Assembly: GCA_017139535.1 (NCBI GenBank)
Contig: WOUO01000005.1
Location: 682,001 to 746,000 of the forward strand
Direction: 5' to 3'
Source: Trichocladium uniseriatum
Taxonomy: Eukaryota > Ascomycota > Sordariomycetes > Sordariales > Chaetomiaceae
Length of the DNA stretch: 64,000 nt
Shown here: in pieces, positions 58,089 through 64,000 of the stretch
Position numbering within the stretch: position 1 is the stretch's first letter
Layout: the number at the start of each line of letters is the position of its first letter
Notes under the pieces: generated by a model
Seen by the model: only the letters and a program-made list of their open reading frames with translations
Databases searched by the model: none
Told to the model about the DNA's origin: nothing
Translations under genes and position numbers: made by a program

Positions 58089-60712
58089 TTAGGGGTCACC
58101 GGCCTCATCGACCTCGGCCTTGGCCGGAGCATCGGCGTCCGTCATCTCCTCGTCCTTGGAGGCTTCTTCTTGTGCCTTAGCAGCCTCGAAAGCCTTGCGA
58201 GCCCGCTCCTCGGCCTCCTTCTTGGCGGCACGCTCAGCCTCCAGCTTGGCCTGTAGTGCCTGGCGGTCGGCCTCGACCTTCTCAAAGTGGCGCTGCACGA
58301 CGGGGCCGGCCAGGGCCCGGATCTCGTCCATCTTGGCGATGTAGACAGCCTTGGTGGTATCGTCACCCTCGTCGTAAAGCCATTCCTGAAAGAATCGGAT
58401 GGTTAGCCTCGGTGTTTTCACGACTCTTAAATTTGCTTGTGCTTACCTCGGTCGCCTCGAGCTTCTCGCGGATCTTGGACTTCTCCTCGTCGCTGGCGAA
58501 GTCGGCGTACTGGTCGTCGAGCTTGTTCCGCATGTCGTAGATGTATGTCTCGAGCTCGTTCTTCTTCTCCTCGGTGTCGGCCACCAGCTTGTCCTCCATA
58601 ACCATGGACGCCTCCTGCTCGGTGGCGGCATTCTTGGCAGTGGGATCGAGCGACTGTGTGGCACTGACAATGGGCAGCTCGCCCTTCCGGACTTGCTTCT
58701 TGACCTTGCGGGTCTTGGGCTTCTCGTCCTTGGCGTCGGTATCCATGGCCTTTGTTAAAGATACAGTGGTCAGTTCATTCCTTGGTTCATTCTCGGCCGC
58801 CTTGGATTCGCCAGGTACACGAGCCTCGACCTTGCGACGCTTCAAGTCCGGGAGAGGCGTCTCGGTGGTTTCGGGGGTGTCCATTTGCCCAGACTCCGCG
58901 GATAGGGGGTTGTTTCCAGACTTGTCAGAAAAAGTACTCACATCGCCGTTCTCGTCCTTGATCTCTTCCTCGACCTCCTGGTCCTCGACGTAGTAGCCGC
59001 TCTCGACATTCAAGACGCCGTGAATGTTGACACGGGCCTTGAGCTTGCAGATCATAAAGTCCTCGGGGGTGCCGGTCGGCTTAACTCCCTTGACGGAGAA
59101 GCGACCAATGAAAGGCGGCACCTTGCCGGGGAGGGCTGCGCCGGCGGCGTACCTGGCCTCGAGATCGAAAGCCTGCTTGCGGTAGAAGGTGAGAATCTTG
59201 GTCGAGGGCATCACGTTGCCCTTGTTAAAGACAGTGAGGCTAGTGTCCTCGTCGGGGATATCGGCATCCTTCTCCCAAGCGAACTCGATCGGGTAGCTGA
59301 TGACGTCCTGGACGGCAAAGTCGCGGACCTTGAAGACGGGCGAGAGGATGGCGCAGCTGAAGGCGCAGCCACGAGCAATAGCCTCGTCCTGGTTCAGGGT
59401 GAAGGAGAGGTTCTTGCCGAAGAAGGCCTGGATGCGCTCCTTGATGGCGGGCACACGGCTGCCGCCACCAACAACCTCGACGATGTCGATGTCCTCCTTG
59501 GTCAGCTTGGCCTCGGCAAGCGCCTGCTCGAGGGTACCGTTGACGCGGTTGAGCAGGGGCTCGACCATGGCCTCGAACTCCTGGCGCGTGATCATAGCAC
59601 GCACATCGATGTCGTTCATGAGCGACTCGATGTTCAGGGGCGCCTGCTGGTTGGCCGACAGGACCTTCTTGAGCTTCTCGGCAGCGGCGTAGACACGGGT
59701 CATGGCCTTGGGGTTGGTGAAGATGTCGATCTTGTACTTGCCGTGGAACTCCTTCTGCAGGTGCTCGACAAGGGCCTTGTCGAAGTTGCGGCCGCCAAGG
59801 TGGCGGTCATAGGCATTGCCCTTGACGGCAAGCTCGCCCTTCTTGAACTCGACAATGGCGCAGCTGTAGTCGCTGTAGCCGACGTCGACAAAGGCAACGC
59901 GGCGGGGCTTCTCGTCAGCGGCGGGCAGGTCGAGCTTGGTGATGCCGTAGCCGAGAGCGGCGGCGGTGGTGTCGTTGATGAGGCGGAGCAGCCTCAGGCC
60001 GGCGATCTCGGCGGCATCAATGAGGGCGCGGCGCTGGACATCGGTGAACCACGAGGGCACACTCAGGACCATCTCCTGAACAGGCAGCTTGAGCTCGTTG
60101 GCGGTGGTCTGCTTGATCTTGCTGAGGAACATGGCAACGAGCTGGGTGGCGGAGAACTGCTCCTTCTTGCCGAGGTACATGACCTCGGCGCCGACCTGGC
60201 CATTGACATCGACCAGGGGGGCCGAGACGTATTGCTGCTCAATCTGGAGATCGGGGTCGTGGAATGACCGGCCGACGAGGCGCTTTAGGCAGGCGACGGT
60301 GTTCTTGAGGTTGGAGATCTCCTGCGTCTTTGCGGGCTCACCGAGGTAGCGGGACTTGGGGCCGAAGCCAACGAGCGACCTGGCGGGGGTTGGGTTAGAT
60401 TAGACTGGGACGTCGAGATAGGACAGAATGCGCAACTTACGGAGTCGCCCGGTTAGAGACCTCGTTGGTGATCTACCGACAGGACGAGAGTTAGTACTTC
60501 TGCCGACATGATAGCTGCCATCTGGGGTTTTGGCGGGGCACTTGACGTACGACATCGACACCGCGATTCCTCGCAACAGCGACGACTGTGTTGAGAGTTC
60601 CGAAATCGACACCTAGAAGACAGAGGCAGACAAGGTCAGCACTGCGCGGTCATAGCCCGCGGCGGCCGGGGTCTCTCTCCTCTCTCGGATGCAACTTACC
60701 GACGACACTCAT
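58089..60712 (-). CDS. hsp88: Hsp110-type chaperone Hsp88 (Sse1-like)
   Basis: Nucleotide-exchange factor and holdase partner of cytosolic Hsp70. Exons on the minus strand: 60700-60712, 60551-60612, 60441-60472, 58942-60379, 58447-58749 and 58089-58385. This gives 714 aa, matching Neurospora Hsp88 and yeast Sse1 (about 700). The ATPase domain starts MSVVGVDFGTLNTVVAVARN and contains VPSWFTDVQRRALIDAAEIA and VEVVGGGSRVPAIKERIQAF. The typical Hsp110 C-terminal block is TRKVKKQVRKGELPIV and EWLYDEGDDTTKAVY. The segment 58750-58941 has a GTGAGT donor, CTGAC branch and AAAG acceptor, yet is 192 nt with no stop. Retention gives 778 aa. The C-terminus is acidic (KDEEMTDADAPAKAEVDEAG). A heat-shock-element-like palindrome lies upstream. 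Confidence 0.95.
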
Positions 60713-62125
60713 GTTGGGCGGTGGGTAGTGAGGGGCACTATTGGAGCGGGCCTTGTGTAAACAAAACGAACGTTGACCGACTAGAGCGCAAGAACTGGGG
60801 TCGGAGATGGCTCACCAACTGGGTCGAGACCAGGCAAATGGGTGTGAAAGTGGTTGAGAGGGTGGTTTTCCTTATCTGCTCAGACACAGATCCGGCAGAG
60901 GTGAAATCGGAGTGTGGGAAATGGGTCGATAGTCGGCGCAAAGTGACAAGTTGGCAGGCAGAAAAAAATAAAAATTCAAACCTGAGAGAGCCCGACAGTG
61001 GCAGCGCTCAGAGGGTAGGTCTCCCCTCTATTGGAGCCTTATGGGGTTGCTGGTTAGCCCCGCGGCGGGGGGTTGGCGCTAAAGCCAAGACACCCCAGAA
61101 CCTGGGAGAAGCTTCTCGATTGGGCCCCGCGCCTCGAGATTGGAAGGAACCAACTGTCTTGACAAAGAGAACGGCGCCATCAGGCTCCTTCCGTCTGGAC
61201 ATGACAAGGCAGTCTCATTCCAGTGCCGGGAGCCGAGACACTCTCCTCTTTTCTCTCAGCAAACTTTCATAATGCTAACCACAATGGCGCGATCTCAACC
61301 CCGTCCACTGACCTAGGTATTGTACAAGCACCCCCGCCAAGAAAACCGAGGGGTTGTCGCGATGGCGGCTGTCAGCGATAAGATTGTCTATCAATGCGTA
61401 CACGCCCCCGTGTCTGCATCACCCCACCTTGTGCCACTTTGCCGCAGACAACACACCGCCGCCCCTCAGCAGTTTCTTGCGGTTTCAACTGCCCCGCCAT
61501 CGCTTGGTTTTCAAGAGGCGGTTTTACAAACTCAGTTTTCACCATGGCGATAGATATTCGACATGGTTACGCCTCAACCAGACGCACAATCGCCATATCA
61601 GGCTGATGATAAAAAAGAAATTCCGGAGTCATCAGACTCAAACTGAAAAAAAACCCGAGGATTTTCACATTCCGTGCCCAATTGCGTGCCCAGTGTGTTC
61701 ATCTGCGTACCTGTTTGTCATGCCCAGCCTCAAGGACCCACGCAAAGCTGGACCCAATACGTAAACACCAACACCCTTTGTCGCCGCTCATGACCATGTC
61801 TGTGCCATGTCATGGATCTTCAGGCACCGCCAGCCTTGCACAGTCCTTCCTTGTCGTGTGGCCAACTAAGGGTAAAAGGAGGAGGAATTACTCTTCAACA
61901 GCGATTCTCAAAGAGAAGAAAGGGAGGTAGAGTTGGCAGCTTGGCGTAAACAGCCGATGCACTCCTTGCTTGTGATATTATTAATACGCAGTAGCATTCA
62001 AGAGAGGCATTGTATCAGATCACCCTCCTATATTGTGTTCCCCTACAAGTATACACAACAACTAGGTACCCTTGTGCCCAGTACCACACCCACTTATCCT
62101 CAACCCCGAGTCAACCCCAACCCCC
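60713..62125. promoter_or_regulatory. Hsp88 promoter region and chitin synthase 3' region
   Basis: 1.4 kb without a gene. Both flanking genes read leftward. A heat-shock-type palindrome is listed separately; another partial site, GAAATTCCGGAG, occurs near 61617. Confidence 0.45.
61106..61120 (-). promoter_or_regulatory. Heat-shock-element-like palindrome upstream of hsp88
   Basis: GAGAAGCTTCTC is a perfect 12-bp palindrome giving GAA-nn-TTC, followed by a third, imperfect unit (tcGAT). It lies about 390 bp before the Hsp88 start. Hsf1 sites are arrays of nGAAn in alternating orientation. Position and target gene make function plausible, but the array is short. Confidence 0.4.
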
Positions 62126-64000
62126 TTACCTCTCCCGTCTTGCATGTGACGACTGAGACCCATCAACCTCCCCCTCAACATCATCCGTACTCGACGACTG
62201 CGTCCAGCTCTCCCTCCCCAGTGGGCTTCTGCCTGCCAGATTGGAACTCATAACTGGCGCACCCAGCAGATCCGGCGACGACGCCTCCGCCAACTCATCA
62301 GACACCTCATACACCTGCCCTGATGGCGGTGGCAGCGGTGGCTGTAAGACGCGCGAGTGATCCCTACTACTGCCACTACTCATAAACTGGCTGCTCACAA
62401 ACTGACCCAGCTGCTGCTGCTGCTGCTGCTGCTGACTAGCCTGCGCCCGGGCAGCCAGCTCATACTTGCGGCGGTCCTCGTCGCCCATGAGGCTCTCGAC
62501 ACCCTGGCGGCCCTGTTGAGGCATGTAGACGGTGGCTGTTTGTGCCGCCGATGACGACAAGGCGCCGTCGAGCGAGTCACGCCAATTGTGGAATGCACGT
62601 TTACCACCGCCGACGCCTGGAAGAGCAAGGCCGATGCCGATGCTTGCCAGCGAATCGTCTGGATGTTGATACCACCCGCTTGGCGTCCGTTCCGGGGCGG
62701 CGAACTTGCCGACGACCTTGTCCGGGGGGAGGAGGAGGCTCCGGGAGCGGGTGATCCCACCACCGCCGCCGCCAGGGCTCGTTTTGCCCGCGAGAGCTAG
62801 TTCCTCCCGCTCACGCGCCGCGGGGATGAAGGACTCAGGGACGATATTGAGGTCGTCGCCGGTCTGTTCGGCCTGCTCGATGGCCTCCTGCGCGGTGGTC
62901 TGCAAGTCGGCGGCGGCGGCGTCGGCCCGCGGGCCGCCCCAGGTCCGCTGGCCGGCGGTGAAGATGCCGTAGACCATGTAGTACCAGTTGAAGAAAGGGT
63001 TGATGACAAACATGACGGGGTAGAGCCAGATCTTGAAGCGCCGCAGCTTGGCGCCAAAGTAGACCATCAGAAGCCAGTTGAGGCCGAGCGAGATGGCGAC
63101 GAAGCCTACGGGCAGGTCGTCGATCTTCTTGGTCGTCGTGAGCAGCGCCAGGACCATGATGAAGAAGAGCAGGGCCGTAGTGCGGATCGTGTTTTGCATG
63201 AACCGGACCAGCACGAGGATCGGGTACCGCTTCCACAGGCGCCAATCGGTTAGCATGCAGACCTCGTTGGTGATGAAGCCCAGGAACCAGCGGCGGCGCT
63301 GCTTGATGAGCGAGCGCATCGTCTGCACCGCCTCGGTCTTGCAAAAGGCCGAGGTGCACATCTGGATCTGGTGCCGTTTCTTGGCCCCGATCATGAACAG
63401 GTGGGTCAGCCATCGGTCCTCGCCCAGGTGGCTCTTTGCAAAGTCGAAGAGGTCCTCGCACTGCTCGGCCTTGTCGGCAAAGTAGTACTTTGCCATGCGC
63501 CGGAATGCCGAGAAGCGCAACATCGTTAGGGCGCCAGGAAGACAGGTGACGGCGCCGCAGCCCGATTCCACGGTCCGCTCGAACAGCTGTCCGTGGATGT
63601 ATTCCATGTCCTGGAGGAGCGTGATGAGGCTGTGTTTCCTGGTGGTCGAGGTGATGACGCCCGTCATGGCCAGCATGTCTCTCCTGTTTCCAGGGCTCAG
63701 CTCCATGTCGTAGACGAAGTTCTGCAGGCAGACTCGATCCAGGATGCAGTCCGAGTCGATGAAGAGGATGAACAGATTGTCGTTCCGTTTCAGGTACTCG
63801 CGGTAGACCTTGTCAATGAGCTTAAAGGTCATCTTTTGGCAGTGTCTCTTGCCGCCGTGGGGGAACCTCGAGACGGTGATCCGGGCGGCCTTGTACGCCA
63901 CGTCGATGCTCTTGGGATATGACTCGAGCGTAAGGGGAACACCGAGCTTTTCAATGGCGTTGAGATACAGCTCGTCTTCCTGGTCTCCGTCGAACGAGAG
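62126..64000 (-). CDS. Chitin synthase (QRRRW type), C-terminal part, 5' end outside window
   Basis: Family 2 glycosyltransferase making chitin from UDP-GlcNAc at the plasma membrane. The reading frame is open to the right edge, so about 624 codons of the C-terminal portion are seen. Catalytic features: the Asp in FILFIDSDCILD, EDRWLTHLFMIGAKKRH (the GEDR acceptor motif), and SLIKQRRRWFLGFITNEVCM (the QRRRW product-binding motif). Then membrane spans near TTALLFFIMVLALL, LPVGFVAISLGLNWLLMVYF and IWLYPVMFVINPFFNWYYMV. The cytosolic tail of about 270 residues is Ser/Gly/Gln-rich. RWFLGFITNEVC rather than RWxNSTxHN suggests a class VI (chsD-like) enzyme; this class call is from memory of family patterns. 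Confidence 0.88.
   Translation of the reverse strand, partial: LSFDGDQEDELYLNAIEKLGVPLTLESYPKSIDVAYKAARITVSRFPHGGKRHCQKMTFKLIDKVYREYLKRNDNLFILFIDSDCILDRVCLQNFVYDMELSPGNRRDMLAMTGVITSTTRKHSLITLLQDMEYIHGQLFERTVESGCGAVTCLPGALTMLRFSAFRRMAKYYFADKAEQCEDLFDFAKSHLGEDRWLTHLFMIGAKKRHQIQMCTSAFCKTEAVQTMRSLIKQRRRWFLGFITNEVCMLTDWRLWKRYPILVLVRFMQNTIRTTALLFFIMVLALLTTTKKIDDLPVGFVAISLGLNWLLMVYFGAKLRRFKIWLYPVMFVINPFFNWYYMVYGIFTAGQRTWGGPRADAAAADLQTTAQEAIEQAEQTGDDLNIVPESFIPAAREREELALAGKTSPGGGGGGITRSRSLLLPPDKVVGKFAAPERTPSGWYQHPDDSLASIGIGLALPGVGGGKRAFHNWRDSLDGALSSSAAQTATVYMPQQGRQGVESLMGDEDRRKYELAARAQASQQQQQQQQLGQFVSSQFMSSGSSRDHSRVLQPPLPPPSGQVYEVSDELAEASSPDLLGAPVMSSNLAGRSPLGRESWTQSSSTDDVEGEVDGSQSSHARRER

Noticed and set aside
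59020..60267. 415-aa open frame antisense to Hsp88
   Set aside because: Same cause: codon bias of the Hsp88 exon mirrored on the other strand. The composition is dominated by Leu, Gly, Val and Asp.

Overview
The window is nuclear DNA of a filamentous ascomycete, most likely a Sordariomycete and probably Sordariales. The signs are dense short genes with small (about 50-200 nt) GT-AG introns carrying CTRAC-type branch sites, strong G/C preference at third codon positions, and a gene set typical of Pezizomycotina: ura5-type OPRT, an Hsp88-type Hsp110, a CYP61/ERG5, a QRRRW chitin synthase, the DASH subunit Ask1, and a protein combining C2H2 fingers with a fungal-specific transcription-factor domain. 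The species is inferred, not shown. There is no sign of a prokaryotic operon, prophage, CRISPR array or intact transposon.

Layout, left to right. 0.7-14.8 kb is packed: a GNAT acetyltransferase (+), orotate phosphoribosyltransferase (-), the 15-exon ribosome-biogenesis GTPase NOG1 (+), Rab GDI (-), mitochondrial ribosomal protein uL29m (-), a 67-aa membrane protein (+), and a large C2H2 transcription factor (-). From 14.8 to 22.9 kb lies an 8.1 kb stretch with no recognisable gene, containing a 56-nt poly(A) tract, a CCCCT cluster and a hairpin followed by a T-run. 22.9-29.8 kb holds a gamma-tubulin complex protein (-), NuA4 subunit EAF7 (+), kinetochore protein ASK1 (+) and a small TATA-driven gene (-) whose presumed leader contains nine copies of a 15-bp repeat. 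After a 2.3 kb gap come ERG5 (+), a mitochondrial-type rhodanese (+), a Yip1-family Golgi protein (-), the ubiquitin-eL40 fusion (-), Pol I factor RRN7 (-), eIF5A (-), VPS52 (+), a TBC-domain Rab GAP (-), a 1322-aa MMS1_N/CPSF-A-type protein (+), eIF5B/FUN12 (+), Hsp88 (-) and the 3' part of a chitin synthase (-) running off the right edge.

The genes are housekeeping genes rather than a cluster. Recurrent themes are translation and ribosome making (NOG1, RRN7, eL40, eIF5A, eIF5B, uL29m), vesicle traffic (GDI, Yip1-family, VPS52, TBC GAP) and chromosome or spindle functions (GCP, ASK1, EAF7). Nothing shows that these neighbours act as one system. I did not find a convincing new multi-gene system. 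The most interesting signals concern gene structure: a start codon split by an intron in ubiquitin-eL40, three stop-free intron candidates with lengths divisible by three (one in Hsp88 encoding a basic KRRK patch), a GC-AG intron in GDI, micro-exons in NOG1, the 15-bp minisatellite in a leader, and the 8 kb gene-free region upstream of the transcription factor. All exon models were assembled by hand from splice signals, reading-frame continuity and remembered family conservation. None was checked against transcripts or a database.
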